A program made the translations under genes and the position numbers. From JAJXWB01 sp046349215 (lineage in GTDB: Bacteria > Pseudomonadota > Alphaproteobacteria > Rhizobiales > Beijerinckiaceae): a DNA stretch of 64,000 bases. Shown here one piece after another: positions 20,659 to 28,387 of the stretch. The notes below the pieces were generated by a model. That model searched no databases. It was not told the DNA's origin and was given only the letters and a program-made list of their open reading frames with translations. Numbering within the stretch: position 1 is the stretch's first letter; each line of letters opens with the position of its first letter. The DNA lies in NCBI GenBank assembly GCA_046349215.1, contig JAXMCV010000002.1, forward strand, positions 1,054,001 through 1,118,000, written 5' to 3'.

Positions 20659-21411
20659 GTGCCGGCGTGTTTCAACCAGCTCTCGTTCCCCCTGCTCAAT
20701 GTGGCCGAACTTGATTCAGCGGACGGGCTTCCGGCTGGCGTGGACAAGTGGTTGGTGGCAAGTCTGCTGCAAAAATCGATTCGACGCGGCGACGTACAGC
20801 TCGCTGGCCGAGGCGCTATCTCACTATATCGCTTAGTAGGACCTGCGATCTGGCGTCGGTTTGTCGTCATCGTATTCGAGGACGTCGGCGCGGGCTTCGA
20901 AGGCGCATTGAAATTCGCTGTTCACGCGGCCGAGCGGCGATCTCGTTACGCCAATGATTAGCGTGCGGTTCGGTACTTGGCGCGAAAGCTGGCCGACCTC
21001 CCGAAGGATCGGACCGCTGACCACATCGTTTCCATCGCTCTTCACCATCCTTCTACGGCGGCGGCGCGGCTGCAACTGCGCCGAACGCCGACAAGCGAAC
21101 GCCTCACGGTTGTGCGGGGCGCGGCGGTACCCACGTCGGCCCGGGCGACTGCGGCTTTGCTGCTGGCGACGCGCGATGTGAACGGCTCGCGGCGCTTCAG
21201 TGCGCCGGGATTTGCCGATCTGATCGCGGCCTATCGCGAAATAGACGCTCCGACCAGCCTAATCGAGACAACCTTCAAAGCCGGTCGCCTGACCCGGGAC
21301 GCCATCGCGATCTTTGCGCCGTTGATCCGACAGGCCGCATACGCGAACGGCTGCCCGCACGCCAACAACAACTCGCGCAGCAACGGCAGCAGCAATTATT
21401 GCAGCAGCTAG
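20659..21411 (+). pseudogene. RarA-C-like small protein gene broken by an in-frame TAG
   Basis: From GTG 20659 a frame runs to TAG at 20959-20961 and continues in the same frame to 21411. Joined, the 250 codons read as one protein. The first part has VASLLQKSIRRGDVQLAGRGA then WRRFVVIVFEDVG, the pattern of the RarA/MgsA C-terminal region (clamp-loader relatives), often found as a stand-alone protein on alphaproteobacterial plasmids and ICEs. The second part (RAVRYLARKLADLPKDRTADH onwards) is its helical continuation. A CAG-to-TAG change is the simplest cause. The tail is Asn/Ser-rich and ends NYCSS. Without suppression the product is a 100-aa fragment. No ATG and no strong Shine-Dalgarno lie upstream, so the true start is uncertain. 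Confidence 0.6.
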
Positions 21412-21453
21412 GTCCGCGCCGCTTCTGAGCCTCTCAACCACGGGCGTCAAACA

Positions 21454-22239
21454 ATGCATGCGTCTCTGATTCGCCTCCCTCATATCGGACTTCTTCTGGT
21501 GCTTGGCGTAATGCCGGCGACTGCTGAAGGCGTTACAATGTTTCGGTTCGTCGACCGTCCCGGCGATTTCGTTGACCTTACCTCGCTGGCGCCCGACGGT
21601 GCCGCCGATGCGCGCTTTCAGCTCAGGATCGGAGGCTCTCCCCGCTCCATCAAGTATCTCAAGCTCGAAGAGGTCGACGCGGGAGGAGTCGCGATTTCGC
21701 GAAACCGTGTCTGGGACACAAAGCTGGATTCGTCAGGTACTTTCAAGTTGCAGATGTTTCGCTCCGACAACTCTCAGCCGCTGGGACCGTCGGGCGCCGA
21801 CGGCCCCATCGCCGCGGCTACGCCGCTCGACGCGCAATTGATCGCCGCCGACAATCCCGATGGCGAGACATTTTTTCAGCCAGGCCGTCGTTTTCGACTC
21901 AGCGCAATTTTCAGCGACAATGCCGCAGGATTGACTTCTCTAGCGACAATTTACATCCCTGACGCTGCAGGCAATACGGCGTTCGGCTGCGACGTCGTCG
22001 AGAATGTCTGCAATGCCGAATGCAGCGACTTCTACAGGCTCGACTCGACCGGCCGGGCGGCAATGAAGGACCCGGCGCATACTGCCCGCATCGAGGCGCT
22101 GGTACAGCAATGCCAGACGACGACGTGCGCCGTGACGAGCCAATCGTGTGCGCGCGATCCCAAGACGTGGAACGTCGACCGTGTGATCGGTCTATTTAAG
22201 AAGCTCCCCAACAATCCGAAATATGGCGAACAGCGCTGA
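21454..22239 (+). CDS. Secreted protein of unknown function (261 aa)
   Basis: The N-terminus MHASLIRLPHIGLLLVLGVMPATAEG is a clear Sec signal peptide, with cleavage likely after ATA at residue 24. The mature part is probably a beta-sandwich of about 150 residues (LTSLAPDGAADARFQLRI, KLQMFRSDNSQPLGPSGADG), followed by a Cys-rich helical tail with six Cys between about 173 and 230 (FGCDVVENVCNAEC, QCQTTTC, SQSCAR). These may form disulfides in the periplasm. It follows the broken RarA-C-like gene by 42 bp on the same strand and looks like the last gene of the giant-protein unit. No known family is recognised. Confidence 0.7.
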   Translation: MHASLIRLPHIGLLLVLGVMPATAEGVTMFRFVDRPGDFVDLTSLAPDGAADARFQLRIGGSPRSIKYLKLEEVDAGGVAISRNRVWDTKLDSSGTFKLQMFRSDNSQPLGPSGADGPIAAATPLDAQLIAADNPDGETFFQPGRRFRLSAIFSDNAAGLTSLATIYIPDAAGNTAFGCDVVENVCNAECSDFYRLDSTGRAAMKDPAHTARIEALVQQCQTTTCAVTSQSCARDPKTWNVDRVIGLFKKLPNNPKYGEQR

Positions 22240-22279
22240 TTCTATCTGCGGCGCATCTCGTCCTGACCGCGGTCGCTGA

Positions 22280-22432
22280 TCAGCTCGGCCGCGCGATCCA
22301 GAACAACGACATCGAAGTCACGTCCAGCATCCAGTACACTGGTATCAGCAGCAACGAGATAAAAAGAGCGATGGTTAGCAGCCGTCGTTGCCTTACGGCC
22401 TTCCTTTCCTCAGGCGGCAGGTTCGCCTTCAT
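22280..22432 (-). CDS. Possible 50-aa single-pass membrane protein
   Basis: A short frame on the minus strand starts at ATG 22432 and stops with TGA at 22280. It reads MKANLPPEERKAVRQRRLLT followed by the hydrophobic segment IALFISLLLIPVYWML and a short tail ending FWIARPS. A charged N-terminus, one membrane helix and a GAG 1-3 bases upstream of the ATG make a weak but coherent case. It is convergent with the secreted-protein gene. Coding status is uncertain. Confidence 0.35.
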   Translation of the reverse strand: MKANLPPEERKAVRQRRLLTIALFISLLLIPVYWMLDVTSMSLFWIARPS

Positions 22433-22996
22433 CTCACACCCTCAACACGTGGGCGCCTGACACGCGCTGAGCGAACGCCGATCGACGAATGTCGCCGCGT
22501 ATCGAAAATCTTGGCTGATGCGACTAGAACTGCCGGAAACTTGTTCCGCTACTTCCGGCAATTCGGCGGAAAGCAATCCGACGAGTTCTGAGCTCGGCTG
22601 CCACGACGGTCGAAATTATCGTGATCGCTAATGGCATTGCAGCGCCTCCCGGCTATCGCGATGACAACTCAGCTCGGCAGTGGAAGCAATGACAAGAGAC
22701 AATTCGCCAAAGGCAGCCCAGCAAATGATGGTATCTGACAACTGTCCTGCATGAGCCGATAGGGTTTCGCCACGAATTTTACGTAGCGGACGGCATGAGC
22801 CCTAAAGAACTCCCGCCGAGAAGGTCCGCGTTCTGCTCGACCGCGGTTCGCGACTTCTCTTACTGGCGTTCTTGATCGTCGCTGAACCGCGGGCGTAGCG
22901 GAGACCAAGAAGCCTTAAAGCCGACGTTTCGAACGACGGCAACGGGTCAGGAAGAGCCGAAAGCGGTTGTCTGCGCGAGCGTCCGGTTTGGAAGCG
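22433..22996. other. 564 bp without a supported gene
   Basis: Short frames here have no family features, no good start signals and unusual composition. The stretch lies between the cargo block and the end of the relaxase gene, and may be the cargo insertion boundary. I see no IS end, terminal repeat or strong hairpin in it. Confidence 0.5.
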
Positions 22997-24736
22997 TCAC
23001 AGGCCTAAGCTGCGTTTCCGCGCAAAGCTCCAATCGATCCCGCTGTTGCCCCGAACGATCCCCGAAACATGCTGTCCGAGATGCTTGTCGAGCGAGGGCG
23101 TCCATGGGACGAGTTGAAACCCCAGACCATTGTCGATCATCGCGAAACGTCCTGACGCCAACGTGAGTCGACGTCTGTAAACGCCTGACGCGTGTTCGCC
23201 CTCGTTAGCTGCCTGGAACGGCTTGGAGGTTTCCGCTGCCAAGCGTGCGCCAGTTGCGCTGATCTCGCGGTCGCGCAGGGCTGTCAGCAGGTTCCGAGTA
23301 AAGACGACGCGCTGTCCTTGCCGCCCGGCAAATCCCTGATCGACAAGGTGCTCAGCGCGGCGCTCCATCGCGTTCTTCACCTCCGCTCCAAATGCGCCGT
23401 CGCCGAGAACTACCGGCTCACGGGAAAGCGCCTGACGGTCCAGCCAGGTCGCGCCATCTGCGGTGACCTGCTGCTCGACATCGAGGTCAGACCGGACCGC
23501 GAGCGCGATGCGAACGCGCCCACGAGCATCCTCGAATTTTCGCAGTTCGACGATCGAACCCGGCTGGCTGTCGCCAGCGGCGTCGAGGTCGGGCAACGCC
23601 ACGTGATGAACACGACCGTCGACTCCGTCGATCACGGCGAAGGCGGTGCCTTGAAGCTCGTCGGCAAGGCCACGGGCGACCAACCGGCCGACAATCGCAT
23701 CGCCAAAGATTTCGCCGGCGAGATCATATGAACCGGCGCGGCGTTCGATGCCGTGCTCGACAAGACTTTGGTGCATGCGCTTGATGACGTCGCCACGCAG
23801 GCCGAGCTCGCGCATGGTCGCTTCGGCCTTGTCCGAGATCGTCCATTGTCCCGGTCCGATCTCTTGAGCGAGGCCGTATTCTTCGAGCTTGCGCAACCGG
23901 CCGACCTTTTGGACATGAAACTCGTCCGGGGGGCCGCCGGAATGCGGCGCCATGTCGATGACGCCGTGGTGGTCAGCATCGCGACGAAGCTGCCGGTCGA
24001 TATTGGTCCAGCGCTCCGAGTCGACCTGGCCCTCCAGCGAGCGACGAATATCGAGGTCAGTCCGAAGCCCCAGCTCCTGCGTGATGAGGTCGCGCGCACG
24101 GTCGCGCATGCCCGACTTGATGTAGTCGCGGGAAATGACGAGGTCTTCGCCTTCGTCGCGAACGCCGCGGACGATGACATGGATATGCGGATGCTCGGTG
24201 TTCCAGTGATCGACAGCGGCCCAGTCGAGCTTCGTGCCGAGGTCCTTTTCGACCTGTCGCATCAGGTCGTCCGTGAAACCGCGGAGGTCGGACATTTCGA
24301 CGGCATCGTCCGGCGAGACGATGAACCGGAAATGATGCCGGTCGCTCTCGCAACGCTCGGCGAATTCCTTGCCATCAGCCTCCGCGCCCCCGGGGCCAAA
24401 CAGTCTCGCCGTCTCTCCGTCCCGGGTCACGCCCTCGCGGCGTAGGTAGGCGAGATGGGTTCCAAGCGCCGGCCCCTTTCCGGAATGCCTGACCACGCGC
24501 GCCTTGACGACGGCGCCGCGTGACCGGGAGGTGAGAAAACGATTGGCCTGAACGGCGGCGGTTTGCCCACGCCCGAATGTCGAGCCCTTGGACAGAGTGA
24601 TCTTGCCTGTCCGCGAAACCCTGCCGCCGGCTTTCTCCGCGGCGGCGAGCGCTTGGGCAATGAACGGCCGTGCGCGCTGAGCTCCTTTCGAGCGGATGCG
24701 GCCGGGACGGACCCGGAATTCCCGCTCCTCCTTCAT
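22997..24736 (-). CDS. rlxS: MOBP relaxase with DUF3363-type C-terminus (RlxS-like)
   Basis: Relaxase that nicks oriT, stays covalently bound to the 5' end and leads the strand into the recipient. ATG 24736 (MKEEREFRVR) gives 579 aa. A GTG at 24751 is an alternative. The N-terminal part (about 60-220) contains HSGKGPALGTHLAYLRR and the metal-binding histidine triad motif HPHIHVIVRG at about 182-191, typical of VirD2/MobP relaxases. The DHHGVIDMA segment and a long C-terminal region match the DUF3363 group used by rhizobial ICEs. It lies beside a predicted oriT (24864-24891), as relaxase genes usually do. It is the last gene of the rdfS-to-relaxase block. No damage is seen. Confidence 0.9.
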   Translation of the reverse strand: MKEEREFRVRPGRIRSKGAQRARPFIAQALAAAEKAGGRVSRTGKITLSKGSTFGRGQTAAVQANRFLTSRSRGAVVKARVVRHSGKGPALGTHLAYLRREGVTRDGETARLFGPGGAEADGKEFAERCESDRHHFRFIVSPDDAVEMSDLRGFTDDLMRQVEKDLGTKLDWAAVDHWNTEHPHIHVIVRGVRDEGEDLVISRDYIKSGMRDRARDLITQELGLRTDLDIRRSLEGQVDSERWTNIDRQLRRDADHHGVIDMAPHSGGPPDEFHVQKVGRLRKLEEYGLAQEIGPGQWTISDKAEATMRELGLRGDVIKRMHQSLVEHGIERRAGSYDLAGEIFGDAIVGRLVARGLADELQGTAFAVIDGVDGRVHHVALPDLDAAGDSQPGSIVELRKFEDARGRVRIALAVRSDLDVEQQVTADGATWLDRQALSREPVVLGDGAFGAEVKNAMERRAEHLVDQGFAGRQGQRVVFTRNLLTALRDREISATGARLAAETSKPFQAANEGEHASGVYRRRLTLASGRFAMIDNGLGFQLVPWTPSLDKHLGQHVSGIVRGNSGIDWSFARKRSLGL

Positions 24737-24863
24737 GAGTTTCGCGCGCACATCGTCGAAAGTGGAGCGCGATCAGACAATTCAGCCTTTTCGCGATGCG
24801 CGCAGTAATGCTGCACATCGCAAATTGTGCCGGTAACCCATTGATCGCCCACACCCCGACCGC

Positions 24864-24891
24864 AGCGCACCTCGCGCTCTTTTATCCTGCC
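24864..24891 (+). other. oriT: Predicted oriT: hairpin plus IncP-like nic sequence
   Basis: The 241-bp gap between the relaxase start and the transglycosylase stop contains a 5-bp inverted repeat AGCGC (24864-24868) / GCGCT (24874-24878) with a 5-nt loop. Four nucleotides further on is TATCCTGCC (24883-24891). The RP4/IncP nic site is a hairpin followed by TATCCTG, cut before the next C. Element order, spacing and the adjacent MOBP relaxase gene all fit. The cut would fall after G 24889 on the strand shown. Confidence 0.7.
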
Positions 24892-24977
24892 ATCGTGCGG
24901 TCGTGGTCCCGGCCGATCCCAGTCCCTGCGCTGGCACGCGCTCTTGCCGCCGCTTGTACGAAAATGCGCGGATGCCG

Positions 24978-25751
24978 TCATTGTGCGCCCTCCGGTCGAC
25001 TCCTCTGCGGAAAGAGATCGTCCGAGCGTGGAACAATTGCAGAGACGTCGACAGCGGCGCGGGCATTCAGATGGCGGTCGCGTGGTCGACTTGCCGCCAA
25101 TCGACTGACCGCCGACGCGCTGTCGGCATGCCCAGCAAAGAGCGGCGCCTGCGTCCACGCGATGAGCCTCGAGATGCCGGACGCGAGCGAGTTGCCGTCG
25201 CCGCCGCCGATGATCGGCGCCAGGGTCGCGACGTAGTTCCGCGTTTCGGCCGGCAGGGAACGACCGTTCGACAGGAACTCCTCGTAGCGTCCGGGGCCGG
25301 CATTGTAGGCCGCGAGAAAGCCGGGCGCGCCGTATCGATCGTGCATTTCACGCACATAGGCAGCGCCCGCGAGAATGTTTTCTCTGATATCATAAGGGTC
25401 GGAGCCAAAGCCGTGACGCGTGCGCAGGTCGAGCCAGGTCGCCGGCATGATCTGCATCAGGCCCATCGCGCCCTTTTTCGACGTCGCGCGAACAAGGCCT
25501 CGGCTTTCGACGCGCATGATCGCACGCAGCCAATGCTCGGGTACGCCGAACCTCTGCGAGGCCTCGGCGATCGCCGCGGCGACCGAAACGCCGTGAGCTT
25601 GCCGTTCGATCGGCGTTTTCTCCGCAGCAAATGCGACGGACGAAACGCCTGTCGCGGTCTGGCCGGAAAGGAGAAGGAGGACCGCCGCATGGATGATTCG
25701 AGGCGAACGGACAGCGCGCCGAACGCGCGGCGAGAGACAGACGCGCCGCAT
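24978..25751 (-). CDS. Conjugation-associated lytic transglycosylase (SLT family)
   Basis: Periplasmic muramidase that opens peptidoglycan for the mating apparatus (VirB1-like role). ATG 25751 gives 257 aa. The N-terminus has a basic start and a hydrophobic core (IIHAAVLLLLSGQTATGV) ending AFAAE, so it is exported. The SLT domain follows: AIMRVESRG holds the catalytic Glu, GAMGLMQIMPATW is the family motif, and AYNAGPGRY the third conserved block. The C-terminal 70 residues are low complexity. It begins 1 bp after the DUF736 stop codon and is co-transcribed with it. Confidence 0.9.
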   Translation of the reverse strand: MRRVCLSPRVRRAVRSPRIIHAAVLLLLSGQTATGVSSVAFAAEKTPIERQAHGVSVAAAIAEASQRFGVPEHWLRAIMRVESRGLVRATSKKGAMGLMQIMPATWLDLRTRHGFGSDPYDIRENILAGAAYVREMHDRYGAPGFLAAYNAGPGRYEEFLSNGRSLPAETRNYVATLAPIIGGGDGNSLASGISRLIAWTQAPLFAGHADSASAVSRLAASRPRDRHLNARAAVDVSAIVPRSDDLFPQRSRPEGAQ

Positions 25752-25752
25752 G

Positions 25753-26094
25753 TCATTGCGTCCGATCGTTGCGATTTCGCGGACGTGCCCATTGCAGCGA
25801 CCAGGAGCCATCACGTCGATCCGACTGGAAGAGAGTGGCGCGGATTGGCTCTGCGAATGTCGGATCGTCGATGACGACGGCGATGTAGTCGCCCGCCTTC
25901 TCGGCTGTCCGCTTCCAGCCCGCGCCGATCTCCGGACCGTCGCGGTCGTCGCCGAGATGAATGCGATAATCCGGCGCCTTGCCTGACGCATCCTTGTCGA
26001 GCGGAATGAAGATGGCCCGGACGTCGAGCGTCAGAAAATGGAGGTGACCGACAAGCCCTTTGTCCGTAGCGGTGAAACGGCCGATCTGCGTCAT
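25753..26094 (-). CDS. DUF736 family protein
   Basis: A 113-aa protein starting MTQIGRFTATDKG at ATG 26094. The family pattern is present: a short beta-rich core with FLTLDVRAIFIPLDKD, DYRIHLGD, GPEIGAGWKRT and the final SLQWARPR. DUF736 proteins are small, widely carried on alphaproteobacterial plasmids and ICEs near tra genes, and of unknown biochemical role. It lies between traF and the transglycosylase gene. A second, diverged copy is at 31559-31882. The 43 bp to traF hold no gene. Confidence 0.88.
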   Translation of the reverse strand: MTQIGRFTATDKGLVGHLHFLTLDVRAIFIPLDKDASGKAPDYRIHLGDDRDGPEIGAGWKRTAEKAGDYIAVVIDDPTFAEPIRATLFQSDRRDGSWSLQWARPRNRNDRTQ

Positions 26095-26137
26095 GATGTG
26101 CTCCTGTCTTTGTTGGGAGGTGAAAATTTCGCGGCAA

Positions 26138-26683
26138 TCAGCGCGTCGCCGCGCGCCAGACGAAGCGGCCGTCGCCGGCTTCGTCGATCCACAGCGGCAT
26201 TGCACGAGCGAAGATCGAAGAACGCGGAACTGCTCCGACGTAGCGGCCGTCGAAGCTGTCCGGAGATTGCCAGTTCATGAGGAAGATTTCGTTGGACGCG
26301 ACGACACGGCAGCCCTGCCAGTTCGGCAGCGGACGGCCCATTCCGTCGTCTTTTCGGGCACGACCGAGGACGTTTCCGTCTATGACGATCGTGAGATCAC
26401 TTCGGCAGACGGTCTGCCCCGGCAGCGCCGCCACGCGCTTCAGGAGGGGCACGCCGCGTGGCAAATATCCGCGCTCGGCGAGATAGGCCGCGAGCGGCTC
26501 CGTCGGCATGACAACCAGGAGATCGGAGACCGCCGCAACGTCGGTGGGCTGGAGAGCGTAGAGCCCGATCGGAACGCTGGCGCTGGCGTTCCACAGCAGA
26601 AGTTTTGGCGGCGCGACAGCGATTGATGCGATGACTCCGCCCACGCCGAATGCCGTCGCGACAAGCCAGCCAGCGCGCGTCAT
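26138..26683 (-). CDS. traF: Conjugative signal peptidase TraF (S26 family)
   Basis: Membrane peptidase that matures the TrbC pilin. Start ATG 26683 (MTRAGWLVATAFG) overlaps the DUF2840 stop (ATGA). The product is 181 aa, normal for TraF. A membrane segment is at about 4-24. The S26 catalytic pair is visible: Ser in NASASVPIGLYAL (about 33-45) and Lys in LLKRVAALPGQ (about 80-90). The GRPLPNWQGC segment and a final basic region are typical. The neighbours are DUF2840 upstream and DUF736 downstream. Confidence 0.92.
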   Translation of the reverse strand: MTRAGWLVATAFGVGGVIASIAVAPPKLLLWNASASVPIGLYALQPTDVAAVSDLLVVMPTEPLAAYLAERGYLPRGVPLLKRVAALPGQTVCRSDLTIVIDGNVLGRARKDDGMGRPLPNWQGCRVVASNEIFLMNWQSPDSFDGRYVGAVPRSSIFARAMPLWIDEAGDGRFVWRAATR

Positions 26684-27201
26684 GGCGCGGTCTTCCGGCG
26701 CAGCAGCCAGGCCTTGTGGCGCTGCATCGTATAGGCGTGCGGGATTTCGCCGGCGGCCAGCCGATTGTGGACGTGACGCCAATAGTCGGGAGCGGCGCCC
26801 GCGGGATCGATGCCTAGATTTTCGACGGCGTCGACCAACCGCAACACGCTTTCGACCTTGGGCCAGCTGTCGACTTTCAGCAGAATCTCGCCGCCGGGAC
26901 GGACGAACGGTAGCGTCTGATAGGCTTCGCCGCGACGAACGGCGCGCACGATGTCGATGCGCGAGATGATCGTGCCGAAATCGTTCGAGGCCCAGCGAAC
27001 GAAAGCGAATATGCTTCCCGGTGCGAACGCGACGACACGGCGTTTGCGATCCAGGATCGTCGTCTCAACGGGATTGCCGAAGCGAATCCACTGCTCGATC
27101 CGTTTCTGAACCCATGTCAGTTCGACGCGGGTCAGGAGGTCGGGTTCGCCAGCCGATTGTGTAGGGACGTGCTGTTTCGCCGCTCGATCTGCGTTTGTCA
27201 T
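26680..27201 (-). CDS. DUF2840 domain protein
   Basis: A 173-aa protein with the DUF2840 pattern across most of its length: ELTWVQKRIEQWIRFG, the FAPGSIFAFVRWASNDFGT block, RRGEAYQTLPFVRPGGEILL and HNRLAAGEIPHAYTMQRHKAW near the end. The family is found almost only in alphaproteobacterial tra regions directly before traF, and its function is unknown. It overlaps traF by 4 bp and the upstream RHH gene by 4 bp, so the three are translated together. Confidence 0.9.
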   Translation of the reverse strand: MTNADRAAKQHVPTQSAGEPDLLTRVELTWVQKRIEQWIRFGNPVETTILDRKRRVVAFAPGSIFAFVRWASNDFGTIISRIDIVRAVRRGEAYQTLPFVRPGGEILLKVDSWPKVESVLRLVDAVENLGIDPAGAAPDYWRHVHNRLAAGEIPHAYTMQRHKAWLLRRKTAP

Positions 27202-27452
27202 CGGCCATCTCCGGGGTGTTCAGGGAATTCGCGGGTGAAAAGTTCGCGCAGCATGTCGGCGACGGTGACGCCGCGCTTGAAGGCGGCGACCTTGATCCGA
27301 CCGCGCATGTCAGGCGTTACGTCGATCGTCAGGCGTGCGGTGAAGGCGGCGCCGTCGGCGCCGCGTGCGAGCGCGACGTCGGGCGCCTTGATCCAGCCTT
27401 CGGCGTCGCCGGGACGAGCGGCGAAGCCGCGTTTCGATCTGCGGGCGCTCAT
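27198..27452 (-). CDS. Small ribbon-helix-helix protein (ParG/ParR-like position)
   Basis: An 84-aa protein. The last 45 residues (FTARLTIDVTPDMRGRIKVAAF, then a GVTVADMLRELF helix) fit a ribbon-helix-helix DNA-binding fold with an N-terminal basic arm. It follows parA by 85 bp on the same strand. ParA ATPases of this small type usually act with a small RHH centromere-binding protein, so it may be the ParA partner. It overlaps DUF2840 by 4 bp. The pairing is inferred from fold and position. Confidence 0.75.
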   Translation of the reverse strand: MSARRSKRGFAARPGDAEGWIKAPDVALARGADGAAFTARLTIDVTPDMRGRIKVAAFKRGVTVADMLRELFTREFPEHPGDGR

Positions 27453-27537
27453 GTCGCGCCTCCGCCAAGGGCTGACCGTTCAACTGCCGATTTCGGTGCG
27501 GCGGCAACGCTCGACGACGTGATGGTCGCGACGCCGA

Positions 27538-28176
27538 TCATGGAAAAATCCTGTCGATTTCGGCGGCGAGCGCGGAGATTTCGCGAGCGGCGGGACTGTC
27601 GCCGCCGATGTCGGAGACGAGACGGCCGGTGCGGGCGGCGTCGGCAAAGGCGATGCGCTGACCGATCCTCGCCGTGAGCAGCGGCGGATCGTGTCCGGCG
27701 AGCGCTTCTGTCGTTTCGCGTGCGATAATCGTGCGGGCGCCGCAGCGATTGAGGATGAAGCGTGCTGCAAGCTGGGGTCGGAATATCCGCGCCTCCGCGA
27801 TCAGCTTCAGCATCTCGGCGGAGGCCCAGCCGTCGAAGGGCGAGGGCTGGGCGGGGATCAAGACGAGATCGGCCGCAAGGAGCGCCGAGCGCATGAGGCC
27901 GGCGATGCGCGGCGGGCCGTCGATGACGACATGATCGCAGGCGCGCGCGAGGTCGGGCGCTTCGCGATGCACGGTGTCGCGCGCAAGGCCGATGACGCCG
28001 AACGGCCGCTTCAGGCCTTCTTTTGCGCGCTGTTCGGACCAGTCGAGCGCGGAACCCTGAGGGTCGGCGTCGATGACGGTGACGCGCTTGCCGCGCCGCG
28101 CCCATTCGCCGGCAAGGTGGAGAGCGAGCGTCGTCTTGCCGACTCCGCCCTTCTGATTGAGGAGGGCGACGATCAT
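27538..28176 (-). CDS. parA: ParA family partition ATPase
   Basis: Deviant Walker ATPase for maintenance of the excised circular ICE. ATG 28176 (MIVALLNQKGG) gives 212 aa, the short form lacking an N-terminal HTH (type Ib-like). The deviant Walker A QKGGVGKTT is at about 8-16. VTVIDADPQGSALDW and HVVIDGPPRIAGLMRSALLAADLVLIP mark motifs A' and B. The likely partner is the RHH protein at 27198. It lies downstream of the repA-like gene, separated by the repeat region 28318-28381. Confidence 0.93.
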   Translation of the reverse strand: MIVALLNQKGGVGKTTLALHLAGEWARRGKRVTVIDADPQGSALDWSEQRAKEGLKRPFGVIGLARDTVHREAPDLARACDHVVIDGPPRIAGLMRSALLAADLVLIPAQPSPFDGWASAEMLKLIAEARIFRPQLAARFILNRCGARTIIARETTEALAGHDPPLLTARIGQRIAFADAARTGRLVSDIGGDSPAAREISALAAEIDRIFP

Positions 28177-28317
28177 GGCGCGCCCCCGCAACGATCGGGG
28201 GGATTGCCCCCAACTGCGCGAAAAGCGCGTTCCGTTAGACAGATTCCGAAGGAATCTAAGTTAGAAGAGTTACGGCGCGCGCAACCGCTTGGCGTTGCTC
28301 GGAAACGCGCCGATTTC

Positions 28318-28381
28318 GGTCCCCGATGGCACGAGGAATTGGTCCTCGATGGCACGAAGGATCTGGTCCCCGATGGCACGA
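28318..28381 (+). repeat. Three iteron-like direct repeats
   Basis: A 17-bp unit GGTCCCCGATGGCACGA occurs at 28318-28334, 28341-28357 (one mismatch) and 28365-28381, at 23- and 24-bp steps, so all lie on one DNA face every two turns. The array sits between the end of the repA-like gene and parA. This arrangement suits an origin bound by the initiator, or a parS-like site for the ParA/RHH pair. Confidence 0.75.
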
Positions 28382-28387
28382 GATGAT

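Noticed and set aside
20303..20836. 177-codon frame over the end of the 1955-aa gene
   Set aside because: It shares no family feature, overlaps the C-terminus of the giant gene in another frame and runs over the RarA-C-like region.
28318..28381. Short CRISPR array
   Set aside because: Only three 17-bp repeats with 6-7 bp between them. No spacer-length intervals, no cas genes. Iterons fit better.
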